Positions 17,680 through 26,318 of a stretch of DNA of 64,000 nucleotides are shown piece by piece. The position numbers and the translations under genes are program-made. The stretch is taken from NCBI GenBank assembly GCA_959602045.1, contig CAUGRT010000006.1, positions 11,780-75,779 of the forward strand, read 5' to 3'. Under the pieces are notes generated by a model. It did not search any database and was not told where the DNA came from. It worked only from the letters and a program-made list of their open reading frames with translations. Origin of the DNA: an uncultured Clostridia bacterium. Its GTDB lineage: Bacteria; Bacillota; Clostridia; UBA1381. Numbering within the stretch: position 1 is the stretch's first letter; each line of letters begins with the position of its first letter.

Positions 17680-17738
17680 GGTGATCATAAAATGAGGACA
17701 AGCTTCTTTTTATGCAACATCAGAATTTTATGATGACC
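17680..17738 (+). other. Long hairpin in the agrD leader
   Basis: GGTGATCATAAAAT (17680-17693) pairs with ATTTTATGATGACC (17725-17738) with a single mismatch. The loop carries a 13-codon ORF beginning ATG at 17692. It lies about 30 nt before the agrD start. Confidence 0.6.
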
Positions 17739-17768
17739 TAAAATGATCAAAAAAGGAGAGGATCAATT

Positions 17769-17924
17769 ATGAAAAACATCAAGACAATGGTACTTAAGGG
17801 GTTAGTAAAGGCAATCCCGGCTTGCGCAGCTTTGGCTTTGTTCATCAGCGCAAATTCAGTTGTTAGCCCGTGGAACGGACAGCTGGAAGCACCTAAGGCA
17901 TTGAAGAACTACAGAAAATTCTAA
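17769..17924 (+). CDS. agrD: AgrD-like cyclic autoinducer peptide precursor
   Basis: 51 residues, below the usual gene-calling cutoff. The N-terminal amphipathic segment (MKNIKTMVLKGLVKAIP) is followed by a hydrophobic stretch, then a signal region SANSVVSPWNG (27-37) and a C-terminal recognition tail QLEAPKALKNYRKF. The tail matches the pattern LExPKxL of staphylococcal AgrD. The only cysteine, Cys19, is in the leader; at the ring-forming position there is Ser33 (or Ser30). SD AAAGGAGAGG precedes the ATG. Its stop overlaps the agrB start (TAATG). Family assignment is strong because of AgrB, AgrC-like and AgrA-like neighbours. Confidence 0.88.
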   Translation: MKNIKTMVLKGLVKAIPACAALALFISANSVVSPWNGQLEAPKALKNYRKF

Positions 17925-18508
17925 TGTTCCATCATATAGCCAATGGGATTGTGGGACGCGCAATCAAACAAAAGATTATTCATGAGCAACAAAAGGAAGA
18001 ATATACATATGGATTAGAGCTGTCTATGACAGTTTTATTGAACGGAATTACAGTCGTCGTTATAGGAATTCTTATGGGAATGCCGTTTGAGACGATCGGA
18101 TTTTGGTTAATTTATAATATATTAAAAAAATACACCGGGGGCTTTCATTTTAATTCATCAGCGGTCTGTTACATATCGACTTGCATCATGTGTGTTTTAG
18201 TATTATATCTTATCCGGATTTGCTCGTTTGATACGCTGTTGTATTCTGTGCTGGCGGTAGTGAGCGGAGGAATTACTTTCGCATTATCTCCCGTCCCGGC
18301 GATTCAGAAGCCGCTGGATGAAAAAGAAGAGCAGGTCTTTGGTAAGATTGCACGAATACTGGTTCTTGTAACGGTTATTCTGTATTTTATCTGCATCTTG
18401 TGTCATCTCAATTATGTTGCGAAGATTTTTGCCTTTGGCATCATATCGGTAGCATTGTTTGCGATTGCCGGAAAAATCAAATATGTATTATGTGTAAGAA
18501 AGAGTTAA
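17924..18508 (+). CDS. agrB: AgrB-like accessory gene regulator processing protease
   Basis: Membrane cysteine endopeptidase that cleaves the AgrD tail and forms the cyclic ester. 194 residues with about five or six hydrophobic segments. The catalytic pair is present at the family spacing: His75 in TGGFHFN and Cys82. The LSPVPAIQKPL motif (about 126-136) is also typical. Overlaps agrD by one base. Gene order here is regulator-kinase-peptide-protease, different from the staphylococcal B-D-C-A order. Confidence 0.93.
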   Translation: MFHHIANGIVGRAIKQKIIHEQQKEEYTYGLELSMTVLLNGITVVVIGILMGMPFETIGFWLIYNILKKYTGGFHFNSSAVCYISTCIMCVLVLYLIRICSFDTLLYSVLAVVSGGITFALSPVPAIQKPLDEKEEQVFGKIARILVLVTVILYFICILCHLNYVAKIFAFGIISVALFAIAGKIKYVLCVRKS

Positions 18509-18578
18509 GAAGATGGTGACGTTTAGATGTATTGTTGGAGCGTATTTGAATTTCAGCCGCATTGAATCGGATCAGCTT

Positions 18579-18614
18579 CAAGGGGTTGCTGTGCGAACAG
18601 CAGCCCCTTTTTAT
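18579..18614 (+). terminator. Terminator of the Agr-like locus
   Basis: AGGGGTTGCTGT pairs with ACAGCAGCCCCT around GCGA, followed by a T-run. Confidence 0.9.
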
Positions 18615-18755
18615 ATATAAAATTATAGGTTTTTTTATATCAAGAAATTTTCTTTATAGCACTATAAAAATCGCCTTAAATGACATAAAATTCATAACAA
18701 TATTTTCCGATTTTGTCCGGTTTGTAGCGTTGCGCGGCTAATTTGTAAAAACCTA

Positions 18756-18784
18756 TAGACAAAAGCAAAAAAGTGTGGTATATT
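18756..18784 (+). promoter_or_regulatory. Putative promoter of a non-coding transcript
   Basis: TAGACA (18756-18761), 17-bp spacer, TATATT (18779-18784). No convincing coding frame follows for over 400 bp. Confidence 0.5.
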
Positions 18785-18789
18785 GTATT

Positions 18790-19080
18790 CGTCAAAAGGA
18801 TGGATGTGAGTTGTCGAAGCGGAAATGAGCAGAAAGGTAATACGGCATTCTTGATGAGTTTTGCTTCGGGTGACTGATATTTTGCTTATCAACAAACAGC
18901 GTGAAATCAATTTTAAGTGAACCCTCCGAAAGTGTCCGCTTATTAAAGCTGTAAAAGAGGCTGTTTGTGGATAGATTCTTGCCGTGTCGGGGGCGATCGG
19001 CGCGGTGACAAAATCGGGGATGTTTGTATCCCGATTAACATGAAGAGGTTACTGTGTTCCATTCGGTAACTTCTTTTTTT
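18790..19080 (+). ncRNA. Candidate structured non-coding RNA, class unknown
   Basis: The stretch lies between a promoter at 18756-18784 and a terminator at 19042-19080 and has no gene-like ORF beyond a 25-codon frame with poor translation signals. Internal complementarity is visible: GTCGAAGC with GCTTCGGGTGAC, ACAGC with GCTGT, and AATCGGG with CCCGATT. It does not match tmRNA, RNase P, SRP RNA or any riboswitch signature I recognise. It could also be a long leader of the GH88 gene, but the intervening terminator and a second promoter at 19111-19139 argue for a separate RNA. Confidence 0.4.
19042..19080 (+). terminator. Terminator of the candidate non-coding RNA
   Basis: AAGAGGTTAC pairs with GTAACTTCTT (one G-U), followed by a run of T. 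Confidence 0.65.
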
Positions 19081-19110
19081 CTTATGAGTGAAAATATTTA
19101 TAAATGGGGG

Positions 19111-19139
19111 TTTACAAAATTACTGATATGAGTTATAAT
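19111..19139 (+). promoter_or_regulatory. Putative promoter of the GH88 gene
   Basis: TTTACA (19111-19116), 17-bp spacer, TATAAT (19134-19139). Confidence 0.65.
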
Positions 19140-19225
19140 ATAGCATAGACAGAAGGGATTTTCCTGTTAAATGAGTGCTGGGCAGAGAAAAATCATGTTT
19201 GTACAGCGGAAAGGATTTATTGAGA

Positions 19226-20380
19226 ATGAATATTGTTAAAGAGGAGTTCTTAACGAAGGAACAGTTGGAAAAAGCAAAGCAGTTTGCTTTGAAGAAAATT
19301 GATTTTGCAAAGAAAACTTTTCAGACGACATTTCCATCGCATGCCAGCGTGAATAACGTTTATACGGAGGATGAAAACACCGGAGGATGGAATGAGGGCT
19401 TCTGGACAGGAATGTTGTGGATTGCGTATGAGCTGACCGGAAATGAGGACTATCGCAAGATTGCGGAGCTGCAAATTCCTACATATAAAAAGAGAATTGA
19501 GGAAAGACTGGATGTAGACCATCATGATATGGGATTTTTATATACACCGTCATGCGTTGCGGCATACAAGCTAACCGGCAATGAAGAGGCAAAGAAAACG
19601 GCGTTAATGGCGGCAGATAATCTGTTAAGACGTTATCATGAAAAGGGTGAGTTCCTACAGGCGTGGGGCAAGCTGAATCAGCCGGACAATTACAGATTGA
19701 TTATTGACTGCTTGCTCAATATTCCACTGTTATACTGGGCGTCGGATGTGACAGGCGATTCGAAGTATGCGGATATTGCATGGAAGCATTTTAATACTAC
19801 GGCAAAGAATATTATGCGTGAAAACGGTTCAACCTATCACACGTTCTATTTTGATCCCGAAACCGGTGCGCCTGCAAAGGGCGTTACGGCACAGGGTGCG
19901 TCAGATGATTCTTGTTGGGCAAGAGGTCAGGCATGGGGAATCTATGGCATGATGCTGACCAACAAATATCATAAGAGTGATATTTCGATTGAGAAGTTTA
20001 AGAAGATTGCAGATTATTTCATCAGTCTGCTGCCAAAGGATGATGTGCCGTATTGGGATATGATCTTCACCGATGGAGATGATGAGCCGCGAGATAGTTC
20101 GTCGGCGGCAATCGCAATCTGCGGATTGTTGGAGGGAATCAAGTATATTGATGGTGCAGACAGAGATCGGTATCTTGAGTATGCGAACAGAATGATGGCA
20201 TCTTTGATCGACAACTATCTGTGCTGGAATGATGATAAGTGCAACGGCTTATTGCTGCATGCGTCTTATGGTGTTCCGCAGAAGAGCGGCGTGGATGAGT
20301 GCAATATCTGGGGCGACTATTTCTTCATGGAGGCTTTGATTCGGTTCTTGACAAATAATGAGTGGAAACTGTATTGGTAA
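19226..20380 (+). CDS. GH88-family unsaturated glucuronyl hydrolase
   Basis: Hydrolyses the unsaturated uronic acid left by polysaccharide lyases acting on glycosaminoglycans or similar polymers. 384 residues from ATG 19226; no signal peptide, so intracellular. The (alpha/alpha)6-barrel signatures GGWNEGFWTGMLW (53-65), DVDHHDMGF with Asp101, and IIDCLLN with Asp161 match the two catalytic aspartates of the family. SDDSCWARGQAWG and the NIWGDYFFMEAL ending are also typical. It has its own promoter and no visible polysaccharide-lyase or transporter partner nearby. Confidence 0.9.
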   Translation: MNIVKEEFLTKEQLEKAKQFALKKIDFAKKTFQTTFPSHASVNNVYTEDENTGGWNEGFWTGMLWIAYELTGNEDYRKIAELQIPTYKKRIEERLDVDHHDMGFLYTPSCVAAYKLTGNEEAKKTALMAADNLLRRYHEKGEFLQAWGKLNQPDNYRLIIDCLLNIPLLYWASDVTGDSKYADIAWKHFNTTAKNIMRENGSTYHTFYFDPETGAPAKGVTAQGASDDSCWARGQAWGIYGMMLTNKYHKSDISIEKFKKIADYFISLLPKDDVPYWDMIFTDGDDEPRDSSSAAIAICGLLEGIKYIDGADRDRYLEYANRMMASLIDNYLCWNDDKCNGLLLHASYGVPQKSGVDECNIWGDYFFMEALIRFLTNNEWKLYW

Positions 20381-20405
20381 AAGCTTGTAGAATTTATGAA
20401 CAGTA

Positions 20406-20435
20406 AAAAAGAGGCGGTTAAATCGCCTCTTTTTG
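20406..20435. terminator. Bidirectional terminator between the GH88 and degV genes
   Basis: AAAAAGAGGCG and CGCCTCTTTTT pair perfectly around GTTAAAT. Confidence 0.9.
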
Positions 20436-20450
20436 TATGTATTTTTTCTG

Positions 20451-21308
20451 TCAGTGAATACCGGCAATGATGGCAAATGCGCCCGGACCGGTGTGTGTGC
20501 CGACAATCGGACCAAACTCGCCATAGAGTTTGACACAGTTTTCGCCAAATTCTTCACGAAGCTTTTCACACGCTTCTTCTCCGCGTTTTTCATCGGATTG
20601 TACCACGAGGAAACGAGGATTTTCCGCATCAAAATCGGGATCTTCCTTGATTTTTTCGATGATTTTGTCCACAAGCTTTTTCTTGCCGCGCAGCTTATCC
20701 ATGTTTTCGACTAAGCCATGCTCAATGGTTAGAATCGGCTTGATATCCAGTAATGTGCCGACAACAGCCGCGGTTTTATTAATTCTTCCGCCCTTTTCAA
20801 GATATTTCAGCGTATCGACTAATAAATAGCAGCGCCATGTTTTGATGTATTTTGTGCAATCCGCGATAATTTCATCGGGAGTCTTGCCTTGTGCTGCAAG
20901 CTCTGCGGCATGAATTGCCGTTTGGGCGATGTATAAGGAGAATTTCTCGGAATCAACAATATGGATGTCAGCATCCGGATATTCCTCTTTGATTTCCTCA
21001 ACGATTAAAGTGGCGGTGTGGCATTGACCGCTGGCTTTTGCGGAAAGCGCAAAATAGATGACGCTGTCATACGTTTTTGCCTGCTCTAACAGATAGTCGT
21101 ACATGTCACCGTAGGGGGTTTGTGCCGTGGTAGGAATCTGCTCGGCAGACTCTAACTTTTCATAAAATTCCGCATTGCTCAGATCAACGCCCGTAACGTA
21201 GCTTTCTTCATCAAAAATGCTCAGAAATGATAGGATTCCGATATTATATTGTTCGGCAATTTGCGGCGAAATATCAGAACCGGTGTCTACAACGATTTTT
21301 ATATTCAT
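20451..21308 (-). CDS. DegV family fatty-acid-binding protein (FakB-like)
   Basis: 285 residues. DegV proteins bind a fatty acid and present it to the kinase FakA for phosphorylation and use in lipid synthesis. The N-terminal IVVDTGSDIS and the TTAQTPYGDMYDYL segment are the family's ligand-binding motifs, and the C-terminal IVGTHTGPGAFAI closes the site. No fakA gene is nearby. It lies 34 bp after trmL on the same strand and is probably cotranscribed. Confidence 0.92.
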   Translation of the reverse strand: MNIKIVVDTGSDISPQIAEQYNIGILSFLSIFDEESYVTGVDLSNAEFYEKLESAEQIPTTAQTPYGDMYDYLLEQAKTYDSVIYFALSAKASGQCHTATLIVEEIKEEYPDADIHIVDSEKFSLYIAQTAIHAAELAAQGKTPDEIIADCTKYIKTWRCYLLVDTLKYLEKGGRINKTAAVVGTLLDIKPILTIEHGLVENMDKLRGKKKLVDKIIEKIKEDPDFDAENPRFLVVQSDEKRGEEACEKLREEFGENCVKLYGEFGPIVGTHTGPGAFAIIAGIH

Positions 21309-21342
21309 ATTTCCAATCCTTTCATAAAATTTTCTTTTTTGA

Positions 21343-21834
21343 TTACCAGTGGAATTGGGTCAGCTGTCCGAGATTTTTCAGATTTTGAAATCCCAGCTGC
21401 CGAAGCGCCTCATAGACGATAATGGCGGCTGAATTGGATAAATTCAAGCTTCGTGCTTCGGGAATCATCGGAATCCGAATACACCGTTCTTCATGCTCAT
21501 ACAAGAGCGATTCCGGCAACCCGGCATCCTCGCGCCCGAACAGGATATAGTCATTATCGGCATACTGTACCTCGGTATAGGTATGCGGCGCTTTTGTGGT
21601 CGCATAGAAATAGCGGCCGCCTTTTGTCTTTTCAAAAAAATCCTGAAGATTATCATAGTAAGCGACATTCAGCAAATGCCAGTAATCCAAGCCGGCTCTT
21701 TTCAGATTTTTATCGGTAATCTGAAATGCAGTCGGGCGAACAATATGCAGCCGACAACCGGTTGCGGCACAAGTGCGCGCGATATTTCCGGTGTTTTGCG
21801 GAATCCGCGGCTCTACTAAAACAACATTTAACAT
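21343..21834 (-). CDS. trmL: tRNA (cytidine/uridine-34 2'-O) methyltransferase TrmL
   Basis: SPOUT-fold methyltransferase modifying the wobble base of certain leucine tRNAs. 163 residues, the minimal TrmL length, with PRIPQNTGNIARTCAATG (motif 1), FGREDAGLP (motif 2) and RSLNLSNSAAIIVYEALRQ (motif 3). I set the start at 21834, six bases after the Shine-Dalgarno site; the longer frame would include the leader hairpin. Confidence 0.93.
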   Translation of the reverse strand: MLNVVLVEPRIPQNTGNIARTCAATGCRLHIVRPTAFQITDKNLKRAGLDYWHLLNVAYYDNLQDFFEKTKGGRYFYATTKAPHTYTEVQYADNDYILFGREDAGLPESLLYEHEERCIRIPMIPEARSLNLSNSAAIIVYEALRQLGFQNLKNLGQLTQFHW

Positions 21835-21840
21835 TATAAT

Positions 21841-21867
21841 CTCCGTTCCGCCGTCCCGTGACGGCAT
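21841..21867 (-). promoter_or_regulatory. SD-linked leader hairpin of trmL (family copy 6)
   Basis: GCCGTC-ACGG-GACGGC on the minus strand followed by GGAACGGAG, six bases before the start. It has the longest perfect stem of the family. Confidence 0.7.
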
Positions 21868-21904
21868 GTATCTTTATATTCGGTTTTCTATTGCATACCT
21901 ATTT

Positions 21905-21933
21905 ATTATATACCATTCGGCAGGGCGTGTCAA
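21905..21933 (-). promoter_or_regulatory. Putative promoter of trmL-degV
   Basis: Minus-strand TTGACA (21928-21933), 17-bp spacer, TATAAT (21905-21910): a consensus sigma-A-type promoter. Confidence 0.75.
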
Positions 21934-21934
21934 T

Positions 21935-22729
21935 TTATTTTTGTAGGATTTTTGATTTTTTTGTGACGATGAAAAATCCGATTCCGCCAATCAGAATCCC
22001 AAGAACCGCCACAGCCTGTGAAATCCCCAGAATACCGGGAATTAAATACAGAATATAATCGGTATTTCGCATTCCCTCCAGGAACAGACGTCCGAGGGAG
22101 TACCAGAAAATATAAAAACAGAAAACCTGCCCGTTGGCTGTCTTTTTATCCTGAAATAAAATCAGCAGCAGTAAGCCTAAGAGATTCCAGACCGATTCGT
22201 ATAAGAATACCGGGTGAACCGGGGGTGTGCCGTTGATGCTCATTCCCCATGGCAGGGAGGTTTCCAGACCGTACACCTCAGCATTGACAAAGTTCCCGAA
22301 ACGACCGATTGCCTGACCGATGAACAAACCGGGACAGCATACATCTACGGTGTTCAAAAAATTGATTTTCTTGACCTTGCAATAAATTGCCGTGGAAATC
22401 ACCGCGCCGATAATGCCGCCGTAAATTGCCAGACCGCCGTTCCAGATTTTAAAAACATCCCAAAAGCTTTTAAATTCATCCAAAGCAAACAGCACATAAT
22501 AAATGCGTGCGCAGATAATCCCGGCAATCAGTCCGTAAAGGGCAATATCCCAGACGCAGTCTTTTTTCAAGCCGCGTTTTTCGGCGGTGAAATAGACGAA
22601 AGTACCGCCGGCGAAAAAGCCGGTCAGAATAATCAGCGCATACCAATAGATGCTTTTTGCCCCAATGGAAAAGGCAACGGGATTGACGTTCAGAACAATT
22701 CCGAGTTTGGGAAAGGAAATGACATTCAT
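21935..22729 (-). CDS. lgt: Prolipoprotein diacylglyceryl transferase
   Basis: Membrane enzyme that moves diacylglycerol from phosphatidylglycerol to the lipobox cysteine of prolipoproteins. 264 residues with about seven hydrophobic segments; the Lgt signature GRFGNFVNAEVYG (about 140-152) and the HPVFLYES motif are clear. It lies four bases after tex on the same strand. A client lipoprotein is encoded at 58.4 kb. Confidence 0.95.
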   Translation of the reverse strand: MNVISFPKLGIVLNVNPVAFSIGAKSIYWYALIILTGFFAGGTFVYFTAEKRGLKKDCVWDIALYGLIAGIICARIYYVLFALDEFKSFWDVFKIWNGGLAIYGGIIGAVISTAIYCKVKKINFLNTVDVCCPGLFIGQAIGRFGNFVNAEVYGLETSLPWGMSINGTPPVHPVFLYESVWNLLGLLLLILFQDKKTANGQVFCFYIFWYSLGRLFLEGMRNTDYILYLIPGILGISQAVAVLGILIGGIGFFIVTKKSKILQK

Positions 22730-22733
22730 TGTC

Positions 22734-24890
22734 TTAAACCTCCTTCATAGTCAGTGCGATTCTTTTCTTTTTTACATCAACGTCCAGAATACGAACCTTG
22801 ACTTGATCGCCGACAGATAAAACATCGGTCGGGTGCTTGATATAGCGATCGCAAATCTGCGAAATGTGAACGAGTCCGTCCTGGTGAACGCCGATATCGA
22901 CAAACGCGCCGAAGTCAATGACGTTACGCACCGTGCCGTTCAGCACCATTCCGGGTTTTAAATCCTCCATTGATAAAATGTCGCTCCGTAAAACCGGCTG
23001 TGGCAATTCTTCTCTGGGGTCGCGGCCTTTCTTTAACAGACTGTCCACAATATCAACAATCGTAATACCGCCGACACCGAGCTGTTCGGAAAGCTCTTTT
23101 ACGCTCTTATCCTTTAAACGCGATTTAATATCTTGAATTTTGCCATCCGTTACATCCTGTTCCGTATAGCCGAGAATTTTCAACAGCTCCGCGGTTGCCT
23201 TATAGCTTTCGGGATGGACGGAGGTATTATCCAGGACATTATCGCCATCGGGAATCCGCAAAAATCCGGCACATTGCTCGAATGCTTTTGCACCAAGCTT
23301 GGGGACTTTTAACAGCTCCTTGCGCGTTTTGAATTTTCCGTTTTCTTCGCGGTAAACCGTAATATTTTTCGCAACGGTTTTGTTCACGCCGGCAACATAG
23401 GAAAGCAAGGACGGGGACGCGGTATTCAAGTCCACGCCTACGCTGTTTACACAGCTTTCAACCACGCCGCCCAAAGCCTCGCCCAGACGCTTTTGGTTCA
23501 TGTCATGCTGATATTGTCCGACACCGATGGATTTTGGGTCGATTTTCACAAGCTCCGCCAAAGGATCTTGTAAACGGCGGGCGATGGAAACCGCACTTCG
23601 CAGCGCCACGTCATACTGCGGAAATTCCTCTGCCGCCAGTTTGGACGCACTGTAAACCGACGCGCCGGCTTCGTTGGTCATCATATAATATACCGGCTCT
23701 TTCAGCTCGCCGATCAGCTCCGCAACGAGAATTTCGCTTTCTTTTGAGGCAGTGCCGTTTCCGATGGAAATAATCGTGACATGATTTCGCTGAATCATAT
23801 CCTTTAAAATTCTCTTTGCCTTTTCTTTATCATGATTGGGGAGGGTGCAATAGACAATTCCCGTGTCCAGTACCTTTCCGGTTTCATCCACAACGGCAAT
23901 TTTGCAGCCGGTGCGGTATCCGGGGTCAAGTCCCAGTACAACCTTGCCTTTGATCGGCGGCTGCAACAACAGACCGGAAAGATTTTTATTGAATACCTTA
24001 ATGGACGATTCCTGCGCGTCCTCCGTCATCATTCCGCGGATTTCCGTTTCAATGGAGGGGGCAATCAAGCGCTTATAAGCGTCCTCCGCTGCGAGCCGCA
24101 CATATTCCGAAGCCGGAGAGGGCTTTTTGGAAATCAGTTTCCGGCATAAATATTTTGTAATCAATTCTTCGTCCATTTCCAGTTTCACCGAAAGGAAGCC
24201 TTCTTTTTCACCGCGGTTGACTGCTAACAGACGATGCGGCGGCATTTTGGCAATCGGCTCCGAATAGTCGTAATATTGGCTATATACACTATCCTCATCT
24301 TTCGCGGATTTTGTCGCAACCATGCCCCTTTCGATCGTGGTTTGACGGATGTGCTTACGAAATTCCGCATTATCGCTGACCGATTCGGCGATAATATCCA
24401 TCGCGCCGTTCAGTGCTTCATCAACGCTTGCCACGCCTTTTTCTTCATTAATATATTCCGCAGCGGCGGCGGTTACATCGGTGCCGTCCTGCGCCATAAG
24501 CAGCTCCGCGAGAGGGGATAATCCCTTTTCCTTTGCGATGGTGGCGCGGGTACGCCGCTTGGGACGGAATGGACGATAAATATCCTCCAACTCCGCAAGT
24601 GTGACAGCGGCGGAAATCGAAGCCGCAATCTCATCCGTCAGCTGTTCCTGCTCGTCAATCAAACGCGTGATTTCTTCCTTTTTTGACTCCAGGGAACGCA
24701 GATAGTTGAGCCGCTCAAAAAAATCTCTCAAAATATCATCGCTGAGTGTTCCGGTTCGCTCTTTTCGGTATCTGGCAATAAAAGGAATTGTATTCCCCTC
24801 ATCAATTAGTTCAATGGTATTATCCACCTGCCATTGAGCAATTCCAAATTCTTCCGCAAGCTGTATGGAAATTTTACTTTTTTCGTTCAT
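22734..24890 (-). CDS. tex: Tex-like S1 RNA-binding protein
   Basis: 718 residues with the Tex order: N-terminal helical domain, YqgF/RNase H-like domain (VVLGLDPGYRTGCKIAVVD, about 318-336), helix-hairpin-helix repeats (NTASPSLLSYVAGVNKTVAKN), and a C-terminal S1 domain from about residue 645 (PGMVLNGTVRNVIDFGAFVD, ending KRIALTMKEV). Tex proteins bind nucleic acid and the transcription or translation machinery; the precise job is still debated. Transcribed with lgt. Confidence 0.95.
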   Translation of the reverse strand: MNEKSKISIQLAEEFGIAQWQVDNTIELIDEGNTIPFIARYRKERTGTLSDDILRDFFERLNYLRSLESKKEEITRLIDEQEQLTDEIAASISAAVTLAELEDIYRPFRPKRRTRATIAKEKGLSPLAELLMAQDGTDVTAAAAEYINEEKGVASVDEALNGAMDIIAESVSDNAEFRKHIRQTTIERGMVATKSAKDEDSVYSQYYDYSEPIAKMPPHRLLAVNRGEKEGFLSVKLEMDEELITKYLCRKLISKKPSPASEYVRLAAEDAYKRLIAPSIETEIRGMMTEDAQESSIKVFNKNLSGLLLQPPIKGKVVLGLDPGYRTGCKIAVVDETGKVLDTGIVYCTLPNHDKEKAKRILKDMIQRNHVTIISIGNGTASKESEILVAELIGELKEPVYYMMTNEAGASVYSASKLAAEEFPQYDVALRSAVSIARRLQDPLAELVKIDPKSIGVGQYQHDMNQKRLGEALGGVVESCVNSVGVDLNTASPSLLSYVAGVNKTVAKNITVYREENGKFKTRKELLKVPKLGAKAFEQCAGFLRIPDGDNVLDNTSVHPESYKATAELLKILGYTEQDVTDGKIQDIKSRLKDKSVKELSEQLGVGGITIVDIVDSLLKKGRDPREELPQPVLRSDILSMEDLKPGMVLNGTVRNVIDFGAFVDIGVHQDGLVHISQICDRYIKHPTDVLSVGDQVKVRILDVDVKKKRIALTMKEV

Positions 24891-24968
24891 ATGTACAATC
24901 CTCCAAAAAATTATGTAACCAAAAAATAAAATTTGTCACATAACTGAAAATAAAATTTAAAAAAAGTA

Positions 24969-24997
24969 TTCACAAATTAAAGAAAATGTGATACAAT
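24969..24997 (+). promoter_or_regulatory. Putative promoter of the cell-wall/division cluster
   Basis: TTCACA (24969-24974), 17-bp spacer, TACAAT (24992-24997). The 370-bp region between tex and rsmH is AT-rich and otherwise shows no gene. Confidence 0.55.
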
Positions 24998-25262
24998 ATC
25001 AGAGTATACAAGATATAGTATTTAAAAAGGATAAAAAAAGTTGAAATACACTATCGAAATATCCTCTGACAAATGAGATTATAACCTATTTCGGAGAATT
25101 TTACAAGTCCTAAACTGAAATTTTATTAAATGGGCTTGGTTTGTGTGTCCGAAAGAGGTTTTAAACAAAGAAAAAGCTTGCCTTTTTTATGTAAACAAGG
25201 TAAAATAAAAATACAGTGCATTATTGTAGAATATCGGCATAGAGCGTGGGAGGAATTGAATT

Positions 25263-26213
25263 TTGCAAGAAAAGAACAATATAGAGTTCAGCCACGTTTC
25301 GGTGCTGTTTGAAGAAAGTATACATGCGCTGAATATCAAGGAAAACGGAGTGTATGTGGACGGGACTCTCGGAGGCGGCGGTCATTCGGAGGGGATTCTG
25401 AAGCAGAACGGCACTTGCCGGCTGATCGGCATTGACCGGGACAAGGACGCAATTCGGGCGGCATCCGAACGGTTGCGTTGTTTTGGCGACCGGGTCACGA
25501 TTGTCAACCGGAATTTCTCGGAAATCAAGAAGATATTAACGGAATTAGGAGTTGAGGGACTGGACGGTGCAGTGTTGGATCTGGGCGTGAGTTCCTATCA
25601 GCTGGATCATGCGGAACGCGGCTTTTCCTACATGCAGGATGCGCCGTTGGACATGCGCATGGATCGCGACGCGGATTTTTCCGCGTATGATGTCATTAAT
25701 TCTTATTCGGAGGAGCGTTTAACTGAGATTTTTTTTGAATACGGAGAGGAAAAGTGGTCTAAGCGGATTGCGGAATTTATCGCACAAAGACGTGAAAAAG
25801 CACCGATTCGGACAACCGGAGAGCTGGTGGAGATTATTCGGGCGGCGATCCCGAAGAAGGCGCGTCTTGAGGGCGGACATCCGGCAAAGCGTGTTTTTCA
25901 GGCGGTTCGTATTGAAGTCAACGGCGAGCTGAGGATTTTGGAGCAGGCGGTAAGGGATTTTGTTTCAAGCCTTTATCCCGGCGGACGTCTGGCGGTGATT
26001 ACATTCCATTCATTGGAGGATCGGATTGTGAAAAAGACGTTTGCCGAGTTGGCGAAGGGGTGTACATGCCCTAAGGAGTTCCCGGTGTGCGTTTGCTCAC
26101 ATAAGCCGGAGGTAAAGATCATTTCGAGAAAACCGATTCTTCCGTCAAAGCAGGAGGAGGAGGAAAATCCACGTTCAAAAAGCGCGAAGCTGCGCGTGGT
26201 GGAAAAGCTATAA
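25263..26213 (+). CDS. rsmH: 16S rRNA (cytosine-1402 N4) methyltransferase
   Basis: SAM-dependent enzyme, 316 residues starting at TTG after GGGAGGAA. The binding loop DGTLGGGGHS (33-42), DLGVSSYQLD and the C-terminal TFHSLEDRIVK motif are all present. Normally the second gene of the division cluster after mraZ; here it is first. Confidence 0.96.
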   Translation: MQEKNNIEFSHVSVLFEESIHALNIKENGVYVDGTLGGGGHSEGILKQNGTCRLIGIDRDKDAIRAASERLRCFGDRVTIVNRNFSEIKKILTELGVEGLDGAVLDLGVSSYQLDHAERGFSYMQDAPLDMRMDRDADFSAYDVINSYSEERLTEIFFEYGEEKWSKRIAEFIAQRREKAPIRTTGELVEIIRAAIPKKARLEGGHPAKRVFQAVRIEVNGELRILEQAVRDFVSSLYPGGRLAVITFHSLEDRIVKKTFAELAKGCTCPKEFPVCVCSHKPEVKIISRKPILPSKQEEEENPRSKSAKLRVVEKL

Positions 26214-26318
26214 AAGGTATAGGAAAAAGGGTAAAATTATTGTATAGAGTGATGGACTGTTCGGGAAATATGGGGTTTAATTTGACCGAACGGAAAGCAG
26301 AGAAGTTAGGAGAACATT

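Noticed and set aside
18800..18877. 25-codon frame in the candidate non-coding RNA
   Set aside because: The only purine-rich stretch touches the ATG, so spacing for translation is poor; composition is not protein-like.
25130..25312. 60-codon frame before rsmH as a possible mraZ
   Set aside because: No MraZ/SpoVT-AbrB motif, and it overlaps the rsmH start in another frame.
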